Positions 18,333-27,032 are shown, counted from the first letter of the stretch. The stretch is DNA of 64,000 bases from Dyadobacter sp. UC 10 (GCF_008369915.1 NZ_VSRN01000001.1:6320501-6384500); one strand, 5' to 3'. Numbers and translations are program-made. Notes: generated by a model from the letters alone, not told the origin.

Positions 18333-18870
18333 CCGGATTACCGGTAATTTTTAATATACCAAACATGGGCTCGTTTTCCTGGTATCGGTTGTATCCTACC
18401 AAGATTGTATTCGAACCACGCTGGAAAAGCAACTCAAATCCGGTCACTTCTTCAAAATCACCTTCTGACATGCTGTGAATACCAATTTCAGGTAGAAGAA
18501 TATCTTCGTTTCTGCACAAGCAAATATGTTGTTCCGATGCAAGTTTTGCATCTTCCTCATTTGCAAATGCCAGCCGCAATTTTGGATATAACATAACACC
18601 CCTCATAAGAATTGATTGTTCACGGCTTGCCTTTTTCTTAGTTTCCAGGAAGCCTCGTGATTGAGTCCTTTCTTGTTGCTGATCAATTTTGGCGTAAGTG
18701 AGTTTGTGTCTGACTATTTCTGAAACGCCGAGCCTTATTCGCAAACCCTCAATAATACTTGGCGTTAAAAACTGTTGGCTAAACGTCCGCTCGTCGCGAA
18801 CCGCAGTCCAAGGTTTAATAAATCCAAAAGGACCGGTATATGTAACTATATGTAGAAGTTGCTCCTTCAT
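18310..18870 (-). CDS. cas5: Cascade subunit Cas5
   Basis: Caps the 5' handle of the crRNA in Cascade. The 186-residue product begins with a typical Cas5 opening: a beta strand, then YTGPFGFIKPWTAVRDERT and FLTPSIIEGLRIRLG, corresponding to the conserved Gly-Pro-Phe and the PSxxxG turn of the family. It starts 12 nt after cas6 and overlaps or abuts cas3. There is no sign of the catalytic residues seen in Cas5d, in line with a separate cas6 in the operon. Confidence 0.88.
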   Translation of the reverse strand: MKEQLLHIVTYTGPFGFIKPWTAVRDERTFSQQFLTPSIIEGLRIRLGVSEIVRHKLTYAKIDQQQERTQSRGFLETKKKASREQSILMRGVMLYPKLRLAFANEEDAKLASEQHICLCRNEDILLPEIGIHSMSEGDFEEVTGFELLFQRGSNTILVGYNRYQENEPMFGILKITGNPVGSDPFE

Positions 18871-18882
18871 TACTTTGTTAAT

Positions 18883-19551
18883 TTATTGTAAAGCACCAAA
18901 TCCACTTCCTGTCAAGTCACCTAAACCTACAAGCCAAGCAAAATGCAATGCTTCTTGGGTGCCTTCGACAATCACAGGACATTCACTTCCTTTATGGTCG
19001 ATACCTTTGATGGTTATTTTACGACTTCTTGGATTGGTATAAGTCCTGTCAAACGCTACTCGTGCGTTAAGATGGTCACCAGTAAAACCAGCTAGACTTA
19101 ATTTCCATCTGAGTTTATTCGTAAGGGCTTCATTCGCAGCCAGGCTATCCCAGGCTAAGTATTCTTGCGAGCCATCTAAGCGTTTTTGTCTGGCCAGGAT
19201 CGCCGACCCGTCAGTATGGAAAATATGCTGCTTACGGAAGGCCATCGGTTCAACCTCTTGAATTTCTTCAACATACATTCCGTAAGCAACCGATGGCTCT
19301 TGCAAAATTCCTTTAATCAACTGGCGGGCAAGGTCGTCATCAAAAAAAGAAATATTCCAATCAGCTCCCAGGGAGAATGACAATGCTTTTTTCTCGGACC
19401 TTCCTCCGTGAAGCCAACCGAAGCTATAAAGACTGACGCCATCGTGAATTGAGTTTTCACCTAGCCATTTATGCAACGTCCCTGTCAGGCTATACAAGTG
19501 ACTAAAAGGCACTGGTTCCGTATTTGGACTTAATTGTAATCTAATTCGCAT
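18883..19551 (-). CDS. cas6: crRNA-processing endoribonuclease Cas6
   Basis: Cuts the array transcript within each repeat. The 222-residue product has the RAMP N-terminus MRIRLQLSP and the C-terminal glycine-rich loop GLGDLTGSGFGALQ (residues 209-222) diagnostic of Cas6. Histidines at residues 18, 27 and 36 are candidates for the general acid/base. It is the first gene of the cas operon. A -7-like element lies 24 nt upstream and two CRISPR-repeat-like sequences lie 86-165 nt upstream. Confidence 0.93.
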   Translation of the reverse strand: MRIRLQLSPNTEPVPFSHLYSLTGTLHKWLGENSIHDGVSLYSFGWLHGGRSEKKALSFSLGADWNISFFDDDLARQLIKGILQEPSVAYGMYVEEIQEVEPMAFRKQHIFHTDGSAILARQKRLDGSQEYLAWDSLAANEALTNKLRWKLSLAGFTGDHLNARVAFDRTYTNPRSRKITIKGIDHKGSECPVIVEGTQEALHFAWLVGLGDLTGSGFGALQ

Positions 19552-19574
19552 GAGAATTTCAGTTTTGGTAATGA

Positions 19575-19582
19575 CAAATGTA
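19575..19582 (-). promoter_or_regulatory. Candidate -7 element of the cas operon promoter
   Basis: On the minus strand the sequence reads TACATTTG, fitting TAnnTTTG of the Bacteroidota housekeeping sigma factor, 24 nt before the cas6 ATG. No TTTG-like -33 box is found at 19-21 nt, so activation by a regulator such as the WYL protein is possible. That link is inference. Confidence 0.45.
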
Positions 19583-19636
19583 TTTTAGGGGTTCGCCAGA
19601 ACTTGACGTGGCTATTGAAAACAGTAAATTTTATTA

Positions 19637-19716
19637 ATCACTATACCAGAGGTGCAATTGAAAATTTAAAAAAATCCTCCTTGAACATTTTCAATACCAA
19701 GAAGTGCAGTTAATTC
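19637..19716. CRISPR. Pair of degenerate CRISPR-repeat-like sequences upstream of cas6 (putative mini-array)
   Basis: Two sequences in the same orientation as the array repeats flank a 23-nt gap (19665-19687). The first (19637-19664) keeps ATACC and GGTGC-ATTGAAA with a one-base deletion; the second (19688-19716) keeps TTTCAATACC and AGTGC. In each copy the half that faces the gap is best preserved and the outer half is decayed. This is what selection on a Cas6-processed guide RNA would leave. The gap contains AAGGAGG on the minus strand, a strong Shine-Dalgarno-like string. Similar repeat-like elements near type I cas genes (CreA/CreR in haloarchaea) guide Cascade to cas or toxin promoters. 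Function here is inference. Confidence 0.6.
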
Positions 19717-19806
19717 GGAGGCTACGAATACAAAGAATGAAAATCTTTTAAATACTCCTTTAACATGGGAATTAGTATTAATTTTTTCTTATCCAATCTA
19801 AAAACA

Positions 19807-20733
19807 TCATAAATAAGATTTTGTGGCTCTAGTTATTCTATTATGAATGGCCTCCCTAAGACAGTAAGGCTCCAACACCTCAACAGCTTCTCCATACGCA
19901 AGAATCTCTCGTTCCAATTCATGATTTAAAACGACATGGAAAGATATGTCAACATGAGAATCTGTTTCCTGGACAGTTTGTTGACTACTATGAAACGGGA
20001 GGGATAGTATATAATTGGCTTCCAGCTTGGTGAACCGAAGCACAACCCTATCTGCAATTGCTCCCTTGGGAATTGTGACACCAATTACTTGTTTACGAAG
20101 TGCTTTATACGCATCGGTTCGGTTGGTTGAAATGGTTTGTCCCACAGCCACGGGATCGCTCATACGATCCAGGCCAAAAGTACGAATACCACCTTTTTCA
20201 ATATCCCATGCATCGAGATACCATCGGTTACGATATTCAAAAATGATCCCGGGCTCAACCATTCGAACCGAAGGAGTTGAACGCTTTGCCTTGTATGAGG
20301 CGTATTCAAATTGCACTACTTTCTGGCAACGGAGCGCATCCCACAAAATCGGCAGGCAGTCAGATCCAATAAACTGCTCACTACGTTCAAGCTGCAAATA
20401 GTTTCCGGCATCGCGAATGCTAGTAACGGCAGCTTGCAAAAAATCAAGCCGTTCCCTACGTTCGAGTAAAGAGACAAATTGGTTAAAGTCATCTACATCT
20501 TCGTTTGGTGGCGTGTACAAGTAATAACCATTTTTATTGGGATCGTGTCTTATGTCAATACTGTATTCATCACGAAGCTTTTCCATGTCACGCTCGATGG
20601 TTCGTTGGCTTTTGGCTTCAATACCAATTTCCATAAGGCGTTCCGAAAGCTCTCTTTTCGTAGGGTAAGTATACGGCCTTTTTGTCCAGCGTATTAGGCA
20701 AAGACGACGGTGTAGGTTGAGAGAAGGTGTCAA
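19807..20733 (-). CDS. WYL-domain transcriptional regulator (HTH + WYL)
   Basis: A 308-residue regulator. Residues about 20-75 form a winged helix (YTYPTKRELSERL...SQRTIERDMEKLRDEYSIDI), followed by a WYL ligand-binding domain (VVQFEYASYKAKR, the signature-like RNRWYLDAWD near 168-177, and FGLDRM). The C-terminal WCX extension ends in EVLEPYCLREAIHNRI. The start is TTG at 20733. It sits upstream of cas6 on the same strand with 255 nt between. WYL proteins are common regulators of CRISPR-Cas and other defence loci, so it probably controls this operon; that is inference. Confidence 0.88.
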   Translation of the reverse strand: MTPSLNLHRRLCLIRWTKRPYTYPTKRELSERLMEIGIEAKSQRTIERDMEKLRDEYSIDIRHDPNKNGYYLYTPPNEDVDDFNQFVSLLERRERLDFLQAAVTSIRDAGNYLQLERSEQFIGSDCLPILWDALRCQKVVQFEYASYKAKRSTPSVRMVEPGIIFEYRNRWYLDAWDIEKGGIRTFGLDRMSDPVAVGQTISTNRTDAYKALRKQVIGVTIPKGAIADRVVLRFTKLEANYILSLPFHSSQQTVQETDSHVDISFHVVLNHELEREILAYGEAVEVLEPYCLREAIHNRITRATKSYL

Positions 20734-20904
20734 TTATTCAGAGGGTTGAAGTTAAGTCTAATGAATTTAAAATTATCGAATATTTTGTAATACTTGAAAA
20801 CAAGAATTTGAAAGACATACCAACAATAAATGTTGCCCTTGATCAGTGCAAACGAAAATTACAAAGAAGAAAATGACGGCTGCAGGCCTGTAGTCCGTCA
20901 AGCC

Positions 20905-21110
20905 CGTCTCTTTAGAAATATATTCATTTCCATTATCGCATTGAATGCGTTTCGGAAAAGGACCCCCTACCAGGCAAATCCCACTTAATTCAGCAACAAC
21001 ATCAACGCCTTTTAGCGATTTTCCTGCCAGCAGCCCATGGTAAATTTGGCTGCGATTATCCACCGCGCACCGGCCGCTATAAATTAGGCCTTTGCGGTTC
21101 CCTCGATACC
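20905..21110 (-). pseudogene. Remnant of IS3-family (IS407-like) transposase orfB
   Basis: Within an open minus-strand frame the translation contains AVDNRSQIYHGLLAGKSLKG, then VVAEL, then KRIQCDNGNEYISKE. This resembles the DDE integrase core of IS3-family OrfB (first Asp in VDN, second Asp in CDNG). Only about 70 residues survive. The preceding part and the final catalytic Glu region are missing, and the frame beyond has no similarity. It sits between the CRISPR-Cas island and the radC-like gene, marking a likely insertion scar. A near-palindrome at 20874-20900 (TGACGG...CCGTCA) abuts it. Confidence 0.65.
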
Positions 21111-21145
21111 ACGATAGGTATATTACTCTAAGATTCAATAACACT

Positions 21146-21616
21146 TCACAATAACCCATCACCCGAAAAAGAGCAATACCCTTCCGCTGTCACGATCAAA
21201 TGATCCAGAACCCGGATATTCAGCAACTCACCGGCCTTTCTCATATTCTCAGTAATATACTTATCAGCATCACTCGGCACGAGCTGCCCCGAAGGATGAT
21301 TGTGTGCCAGGATTATCCCTGTTGCATTGGCTTTTAAAGCAGCTGCAAAAACGATCCTTACATCAGCACTTGCTCCTGAAATCCCACCTTTGGAAACTTC
21401 AAAAATACCTAACACGCGGCTGGCATTGTTTAATAAAAGTATCTTGAACTCTTCAATAAATTCAAGCCGGTCGGGGTTCCAGCTTTGGATCAGCACATTG
21501 TATGCATCTTTGGACGATGCTATTTTAGGACGCTGGCTTGCTTGAACATTGGTTTTGTAGATCAGCTCAATTTCTGCTACCTGAAACAAGTTTGAGACAT
21601 TCGCGAAGCTTTCCAT
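21146..21616 (-). CDS. RadC-like JAB/MPN-domain protein of conjugative element
   Basis: The family is common on Bacteroidota ICEs; its biochemical role is unknown. From the ATG at 21616 (preceded by AAGG) it is 156 residues, carrying the JAMM motif HNHPSGQLVPSDAD with His105, His107, Ser115 and Asp118. A longer frame opens at 21661, but those 15 residues are Asn/His/Lys-rich and unlike the family. It is divergent from the tra operon. Confidence 0.87.
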   Translation of the reverse strand: MESFANVSNLFQVAEIELIYKTNVQASQRPKIASSKDAYNVLIQSWNPDRLEFIEEFKILLLNNASRVLGIFEVSKGGISGASADVRIVFAAALKANATGIILAHNHPSGQLVPSDADKYITENMRKAGELLNIRVLDHLIVTAEGYCSFSGDGLL

Positions 21617-22005
21617 AATTACCTTGATTTTGAAGTGATTGAATGAATTATGGCGCTTCATTCAGGCACTGGGCAAGCAAGTAGTGGAAGCAACGGAATA
21701 AAGGAAAGCACTGAGCGCTGGCAGGCATTTATGCCGGGTGTTTATGCCGGAATTTCCACTACGCCCCGCAGCCATGTGCCTAACTTTGGGGCATTATTGA
21801 TACAAGAAACTCATTTGGGCATTTGGGCATTCTTCAAAAAATTTGGTGACTCTTTTCACAATTTCATTTTATATATGGTTGATAATCATTGGGGTACAAT
21901 GATAGCGGTGTGGGTACAAGAAAAAGTTGTACTTGAAGCGCCTTGGTTTTGAGTGTTGTTTTGTCAGGTAATCAATGCAGCAGCAACCTTAAAACAGCAC
22001 GAGTT
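21617..22005. promoter_or_regulatory. Regulatory region of the tra operon with an inverted repeat
   Basis: A non-coding divergent region of about 390 bp. At 21912-21937 is GGGTACAA, five A-rich bases, then GTTGTACTTGAAG. The arms GTACAA/TTGTAC form an inverted repeat, and the whole 26-bp string recurs almost unchanged at 35648-35674. This suggests an operator shared by the tra operon and the excisionase-like gene. An open frame at 21650-21952 covers it but has no coding character. Confidence 0.55.
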
Positions 22006-22488
22006 ATGGAAACGCATTTATCCTGGACAGGCTACTTTCTGTCAGTGGGTGCCGCAGTGGCGATCTACTATGTGATCATCGGCATCCGGTATTACCGGCA
22101 GGACATCCGGGCACTACACAATTCAAAGTCCCGGTTCTGGGAACGGCCGGAAAAGCCCCCACCGGTAAGCCCACCACAGGCAACTCAGTTGGAAGAAACA
22201 GCTGAACCTGTTGAAATAAAAAAACAGCCCTGGCAGAGTGAGTCATTGTTTGCCAAGGTCGAGGAGCTCAGCTCGCAGCTCAGGAATAGCATCCGGGAGG
22301 CATATCAAAAAGGCTACGAAAAGCGGGATCTGATTTTTCTGATCCAGATATTGATCAAAGATTTTTCTGCCGTGAAAGGCACGCCGTTCCGTGAGGCGAT
22401 CAACAATGTGATCACTTCGGAATCTGCAAAATATGGCTTCATCAACCTCAGTGCTGTAGAGCTAGAGGAGTTATGGAAGGAGGTTTAA
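22006..22488 (+). CDS. Membrane-anchored conjugal transfer protein, TraD-position
   Basis: From the ATG at 22006 the product is 160 residues. One N-terminal membrane helix (TGYFLSVGAAVAIYYVIIGI, residues about 8-27) precedes a proline-rich linker and a helical cytoplasmic domain. It is the first gene of the rightward tra operon, just before the traE homologue, the place of the TraD-like protein of related elements. An in-frame ATG at 21943 exists, but the added residues are unlikely because they run close to the shared operator. Confidence 0.6.
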   Translation: METHLSWTGYFLSVGAAVAIYYVIIGIRYYRQDIRALHNSKSRFWERPEKPPPVSPPQATQLEETAEPVEIKKQPWQSESLFAKVEELSSQLRNSIREAYQKGYEKRDLIFLIQILIKDFSAVKGTPFREAINNVITSESAKYGFINLSAVELEELWKEV

Positions 22489-22586
22489 TGATGAGCCCGC
22501 TCTCCTGCGCTCCCGGGCCTTCTGGCTTGGGAGCCGCAAGGAGACAAACCGAGTAAACAAGTTCAAAACAATAACCAACGAGGCGT

Positions 22587-22913
22587 ATGAAATGTGGGAA
22601 AACAGCCCTTTCAAGCAGGGTAAAACAAGTATGGGCAGCAACGCTGCTCTCAGTAATGGCAACCATCGCCAAGGCGCAGGATGGCGCGGCGGGTATCTCC
22701 GAAGCCGACAGCCAGGTCCGAAGCTACTTCGAGCCAGGCACGCAGCTGATGTATGCCATCGGCGCGGTGCTCGGACTGGTGGGTGCAGTGAAGGTTTTCC
22801 AGAAATGGAATGCTGGGGACAATGATACCGGAAAGGTCGCGGCGGCGTGGTTTGGCAGCTGTATTTTCCTGGTGGTGGTCGCAACCGTGCTGCAATCTTT
22901 CTTTGGCCTATAA
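22587..22913 (+). CDS. traE: Conjugative transfer protein TraE (DUF4134, VirB2-like)
   Basis: Probable pilin-like or channel component. The 108 residues contain a signal-like N-terminus cleaved near AKAQDGAAG and two membrane helices (LMYAIGAVLGLVGAVKVF and FGSCIFLVVVATVLQSFF) separated by KWNAGDNDTGK. This is the layout of DUF4134 TraE of CTnDOT-type elements. It lies immediately before traF and the traG ATPase. Confidence 0.87.
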   Translation: MKCGKTALSSRVKQVWAATLLSVMATIAKAQDGAAGISEADSQVRSYFEPGTQLMYAIGAVLGLVGAVKVFQKWNAGDNDTGKVAAAWFGSCIFLVVVATVLQSFFGL

Positions 22914-22924
22914 GGGTAAGCGTT

Positions 22925-23266
22925 ATGGCAAGTACGAGCATTTACCAAATCAACAAGGGCATCAACACTTCCATTGAGTTCAAGGGGCTCAAAGCGCAGT
23001 ACATCTGGTATATGGGCGGGGCGGCGATCGTTTTGTTTGCGATTTACACGCTACTGTACGTATGCGGTATCTGCTCCTACATCTGTGTGGGCATTGTGAT
23101 TTGCCTGGGCATCCCGATGATCATGGGCATTTATCACCTGAGCTCAGCCTATGGCGAGCACGGTGTCACTAAAATGCTCGCCCGGCGGAGCGTGCCCAAA
23201 TACGTGAAGTCTAATTCAAGACGTATCTTCAAAACCCGCACCAGCAATGGAAAAGTTACTGGATGA
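22925..23266 (+). CDS. traF: Conjugative transfer protein TraF (DUF4133, VirB3-like)
   Basis: Small inner-membrane channel protein. From ATG 22925 it is 113 residues. It has a cytoplasmic N-terminus (YQINKGINTSIEFKGLKAQYI, typical of DUF4133), two membrane helices (residues about 32-75) and a basic tail (PKYVKSNSRRIFKTRT). The longer open frame from 22847 overlaps traE and is not used. It overlaps traG by 20 nt. Confidence 0.88.
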   Translation: MASTSIYQINKGINTSIEFKGLKAQYIWYMGGAAIVLFAIYTLLYVCGICSYICVGIVICLGIPMIMGIYHLSSAYGEHGVTKMLARRSVPKYVKSNSRRIFKTRTSNGKVTG

Positions 23267-25712
23267 TTTGATCCCGATTATGGATGTGGAGCACGATTGT
23301 ATCCTGTCCAAGCAAGGAGACATCACGGTGGTATTTCAGGCAGATTTGCCTGAAATATTCACCCTTTCCGACAACGACTACGAAGCTTTTCACCAAACCT
23401 GGGTGAAAGCGCTCCGAGTGCTGCCAGCACATTCGGTCTTCCACAAGCAGGATTGGTTTGTCGACAGCCGTTATGAGCCTGATTTTTCCAGGGAGGACAA
23501 AAGCTTTTTGTCCATGCAAAGTGAGCGCCATTTTAACGAGCGACCGTTTTTGGATCACAGTTGCTACATCTACATCACCAAAAAGCCAGCAAACCGGAAA
23601 GTTTCCAGCTCGCTGGTGTCAAATCTGGTCAGACCTACGCTGATGCCAGAGGAAACGATGGATGAGAAAGTATTGCAGGATCTGCATAGCTGTGTGGGTC
23701 AATTCCGGCACATTATGGAAGATAGCGGATTTGTAAAGCTGCGCAGGTTGAGAGACGATGAGCTTTGGAGCCACAACGCGAAGGCCGGTATTATCGAACA
23801 ATATTGTTATCTGTCAACGGGTAACGAGCCGCTAATCAAGGACATTCAGTTTGAGGAAAACATCCGGATCGGCAGTCAGCACTGTCAGCTCTATACGCTG
23901 GCAGATACAGAGGACTTGCCAGGCACATGCGGCTCACAAATCAACTTCGATCGCTACTCGACGGACAAAACCAAGTTCAGCATTGGCTACTCGTCTTCGC
24001 TGGGACAGCTATTGAGCTGCAACCACATTTACAACCAATATATTTTCATTGACGACGGGCCGAAAACGCTCCGAAAAATGGAAACAAAAAGGTTGCGGCT
24101 TCAATCCCTGGCGGCATACTCGCGGAAGAATGCGATTGCACTGGATGCTACCAATGCATTTTTGAATGAAGCGATTTCAGGTCAACGGATGCCGGTGAGA
24201 GCGCATTTTAACTTGCTGGTCTGGACGGAGAAGAAGGAGGAGCTCAACGAATTGAACAACAAAGTCTCAGCTGCACTCGCTCAAATGGAAGCTGTCGCAA
24301 AAAAGGAGACAACTGGAGCGCCGCAGATTTTCTGGGCGGGAATCCCTGGCAACGCGGCCGATTTCCCGATGAATGAGACCTTCGATTGCTTTGCTGAACA
24401 GGCTTCCTGCTTTCTGAACCTGGAAACAGGTTACCGTTCCTCGATTAGCCCGGTCGGTTTGCGACTTGGGGACAGACTTACAGGCAAACCGGTTCATGTG
24501 GACATTAGCGATGAGCCAATCAGAAAAGGAATTAGCACCAACCGAAACAAATTCATCCTCGGACCTTCGGGCAGTGGCAAATCGTTTTTCACCAATCACA
24601 TGGTCAGGAGCTATTACGAACAAGGATCGCACATTGTTCTTGTCGATGTTGGGCACTCTTATAAAGGCCTATGTGATCTGGTCGGAGGATACTATTTCAC
24701 CTACCAGGAAACAAATCCAATCAAGTTCAACCCGTTTCACATTGGCGAGGGTGATGCTTTGGATACAGAGAAGAAGGAGAGCATTAAGACACTGATCCTC
24801 GCACTTTGGAAAAAGGATAATGAGGTTTTCAAGCGAAGTGAATACGTCGCTCTATCCAATGCGCTGACGCTTTTCTATGCTCATACAGCTGAAACAGGGA
24901 AGTTCGCGTGCTTCAATTCCTTCTACGAGTTTCTGCGTGATAAGTTCGTTGCGATCCTCGATGAGGACAAAGTGAAAGACCGGGATTTCGATGTGGCCAA
25001 TCTGCTGTACGTATTGCGGCCTTACTATCAAGGCGGAGAGTTTGACTATCTGCTGAATGCAACCGAAAACATTGACCTTCTAAACGAGCGGTTCATTGTC
25101 TTCGAGCTGGATAATATCAAAGATCATCCAATACTTTTTCCTGTGGTGACGATCATTATCATGGAGGTTTTCATCAGCAAAATGAGAAAGCTGAAAGGGA
25201 TCCGGAAGATGATATTAATTGAAGAAGCATGGAAGGCGATCGCAAAGGAAGGTATGGCTGATTACATTAAGTATCTGTTCAAAACCGTGCGGAAGTATCT
25301 GGGAGAAGCAATTGTGGTCACGCAGGAGGTGGAAGACATTATCAGCTCACCGGTCGTAAAGCAAGCAATTATTAACAACAGCGATTGCAAGATCCTGCTC
25401 GACCAAAGCAAATACCAGAACAAGTTTGACCAGATACAGGAACTGCTTGGATTGACCGAGAAAGAGAAAACTTTGATCCTTTCGGTTAATAAAGCCAACG
25501 ATCCACTTCGGAAGTACAAGGAGGTCTTCATTAGTCTTGGCGGCACGCTTTCTCGGGTCTACCGGACAGAGGTAAGTTTAGAAGAATATCTCTGCTACAC
25601 CACCGAAGAAACCGAGAAGATCAAGGTTATCGAATATGCAAAGCGGTTTGGAAGCATGCAAAAGGGGATTGCAACACTTGCCAGCGAAATGAAATCAACG
25701 GCAGGAACATGA
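23247..25712 (+). CDS. traG: Conjugation ATPase TraG (VirB4 family)
   Basis: Energises assembly and operation of the type IV secretion channel. The 821-residue product is the usual length. The N-terminal VirB4-like domain is followed by an ATPase domain with Walker A GPSGSGKSFF at about residues 435-444, Walker B-type ILIEEAWKAI (about 650-660), and VTQEVEDIISS. It overlaps traF at the start and traI by 4 nt at the end. Despite the CTnDOT name, it is distinct from the VirD4-like coupling protein at 1-1078. Confidence 0.95.
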   Translation: MEKLLDDLIPIMDVEHDCILSKQGDITVVFQADLPEIFTLSDNDYEAFHQTWVKALRVLPAHSVFHKQDWFVDSRYEPDFSREDKSFLSMQSERHFNERPFLDHSCYIYITKKPANRKVSSSLVSNLVRPTLMPEETMDEKVLQDLHSCVGQFRHIMEDSGFVKLRRLRDDELWSHNAKAGIIEQYCYLSTGNEPLIKDIQFEENIRIGSQHCQLYTLADTEDLPGTCGSQINFDRYSTDKTKFSIGYSSSLGQLLSCNHIYNQYIFIDDGPKTLRKMETKRLRLQSLAAYSRKNAIALDATNAFLNEAISGQRMPVRAHFNLLVWTEKKEELNELNNKVSAALAQMEAVAKKETTGAPQIFWAGIPGNAADFPMNETFDCFAEQASCFLNLETGYRSSISPVGLRLGDRLTGKPVHVDISDEPIRKGISTNRNKFILGPSGSGKSFFTNHMVRSYYEQGSHIVLVDVGHSYKGLCDLVGGYYFTYQETNPIKFNPFHIGEGDALDTEKKESIKTLILALWKKDNEVFKRSEYVALSNALTLFYAHTAETGKFACFNSFYEFLRDKFVAILDEDKVKDRDFDVANLLYVLRPYYQGGEFDYLLNATENIDLLNERFIVFELDNIKDHPILFPVVTIIIMEVFISKMRKLKGIRKMILIEEAWKAIAKEGMADYIKYLFKTVRKYLGEAIVVTQEVEDIISSPVVKQAIINNSDCKILLDQSKYQNKFDQIQELLGLTEKEKTLILSVNKANDPLRKYKEVFISLGGTLSRVYRTEVSLEEYLCYTTEETEKIKVIEYAKRFGSMQKGIATLASEMKSTAGT

Positions 25713-26386
25713 GAAAACACATCCTATTTTTCACATTGATATTTGCCCTGGTGGCTACTCCCATCCAGGAAGCGCAGGCCGCAAATCCCTGGGCGGCAGT
25801 CATCAAGGCAGCGATTAAGAAAGTGGTGAAGGCCGTGGATCTGATGATCCAGCGGCGGCAAAATAAGGTGATAAGGCTTCAAAACGCACAGAAAGCCATA
25901 GAAAACACGATGGCCAAATTGCAGCTTGATGAGATCACCGACTGGGTTAAAAAACAGCGAGACCTTTACAAAAAGTATTACGATGAGCTCAAAAAGGTAA
26001 AAGCGGTAATTGCCTATTATTTCAAGATCAAGCAGATCGCCGACAAAAACTCCCGGCTCGTTGACGAATACAAAAGGTTTTGGGGATTGATCTCCGACGA
26101 CAAGCATTTCACAGCCCAAGAGCGCAACTACATCTTTCAGGTGTATGTAGGTATCCTCGAAAATTCAGCCAAGAATGTGGACTTGCTCAAAATGGTGGTC
26201 GAATCGCTGACGACGCAAATGACGGATGCGAAGCGGCTGGAACTGATCGAAAATGCTGCGGACAAGACTGACCAGTTGTACAGTGACCTGACCCGGTTCA
26301 ACCAAGAAAATGCGATGCTGAGTATCAGCCGCGCTAAGAATCAGCAGGAAGTGGATGTGGTGAAAAAGCTTTATGGGATCAATTAG
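25709..26386 (+). CDS. traI: Conjugal transfer protein TraI (DUF4141-like, periplasmic)
   Basis: Secreted, helical component likely related to VirB5. The 225 residues start with a signal peptide (HILFFTLIFALVATPIQEAQA, residues about 4-24). The mature part is a long coiled-coil-like region rich in Lys, Gln and Glu, ending in VKKLYGIN. The position directly after traG matches TraI of Bacteroidota elements. Confidence 0.75.
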   Translation: MRKHILFFTLIFALVATPIQEAQAANPWAAVIKAAIKKVVKAVDLMIQRRQNKVIRLQNAQKAIENTMAKLQLDEITDWVKKQRDLYKKYYDELKKVKAVIAYYFKIKQIADKNSRLVDEYKRFWGLISDDKHFTAQERNYIFQVYVGILENSAKNVDLLKMVVESLTTQMTDAKRLELIENAADKTDQLYSDLTRFNQENAMLSISRAKNQQEVDVVKKLYGIN

Positions 26387-26390
26387 AATT

Positions 26391-27032
26391 ATGAAAGCAA
26401 TTTTTGTCATACTGACCATGATTTTCATTAACACGACTTCCCAGGCGCAAACGTTCAAGGAATGGTTTCGTCAGAAAAAGACCCAAAAGAAATACCTGAT
26501 CGAGCAAATCGCCCAGCTGAAAATCTATTTGGAGCTGACCGAAAAGGGCTACAAAATCGCAAAGGAAGGATTGACTGCAATCGGAGATTTAAAGCGGGGC
26601 GAATTCAAGCTGCATAAAAACTATTTCGATTCGCTCAAAGTCGTCAATCCGAAAATTGCCAGCCTGCCAAAGATCAAATGGACCGTTGCATACAACGGAG
26701 ACGTCAAAAACGTCTGCTCCACGTGTCTTTCCAAGCCTGGCCTATCAGAATATCTCAACGGAGACGAGCTTGCTTACCTCCGGGCTGTGTTTGACCGGCT
26801 CGATTCGGAGTGCGACAAAATAGTGGACATGCTAAAAGAAGTCACCAGCGATGGTAATCTGGCAATGACCGACGATGGGCGGATAAAACGAATAGAGGCC
26901 CTTTACCAGCAAACAATGTTTAACCTTACGTTTTCCAAGGCTTTTTGTAGCGAGTCGGTGGTACTGGCAGCAGCCAGGATGAAAGAGAAAGAGGATGTGA
27001 CAACTGGCCGCGCACTCCGCGGCATAAACTGA
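26391..27032 (+). CDS. Secreted TerB/TraI-like conjugal transfer protein (first of two)
   Basis: A 213-residue exported helical protein; signal peptide MKAIFVILTMIFINTTSQAQ. It contains GDLKRGEFKLHKNYFDSL, a segment shared with the next protein (KDISKGNFKLHEAFLDGL), so the two arose by duplication. Proteins of this type in Flavobacteriia and Cytophagia are often annotated as TerB-family tellurite resistance, but conjugation is the likely role here. It has an extra cysteine-containing insertion (NVCSTCLSKPG) absent from its neighbour. Confidence 0.7.
   Translation: MKAIFVILTMIFINTTSQAQTFKEWFRQKKTQKKYLIEQIAQLKIYLELTEKGYKIAKEGLTAIGDLKRGEFKLHKNYFDSLKVVNPKIASLPKIKWTVAYNGDVKNVCSTCLSKPGLSEYLNGDELAYLRAVFDRLDSECDKIVDMLKEVTSDGNLAMTDDGRIKRIEALYQQTMFNLTFSKAFCSESVVLAAARMKEKEDVTTGRALRGIN

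Noticed and set aside
20874..20900. Near-palindrome TGACGG...CCGTCA as a terminator
   Set aside because: No T-run follows on either strand; noted only as part of the IS scar.
21650..21952. Rightward 100-codon frame between radC-like gene and tra operon
   Set aside because: No coding character, covers the shared inverted-repeat operator and overlaps the radC-like 5' region.
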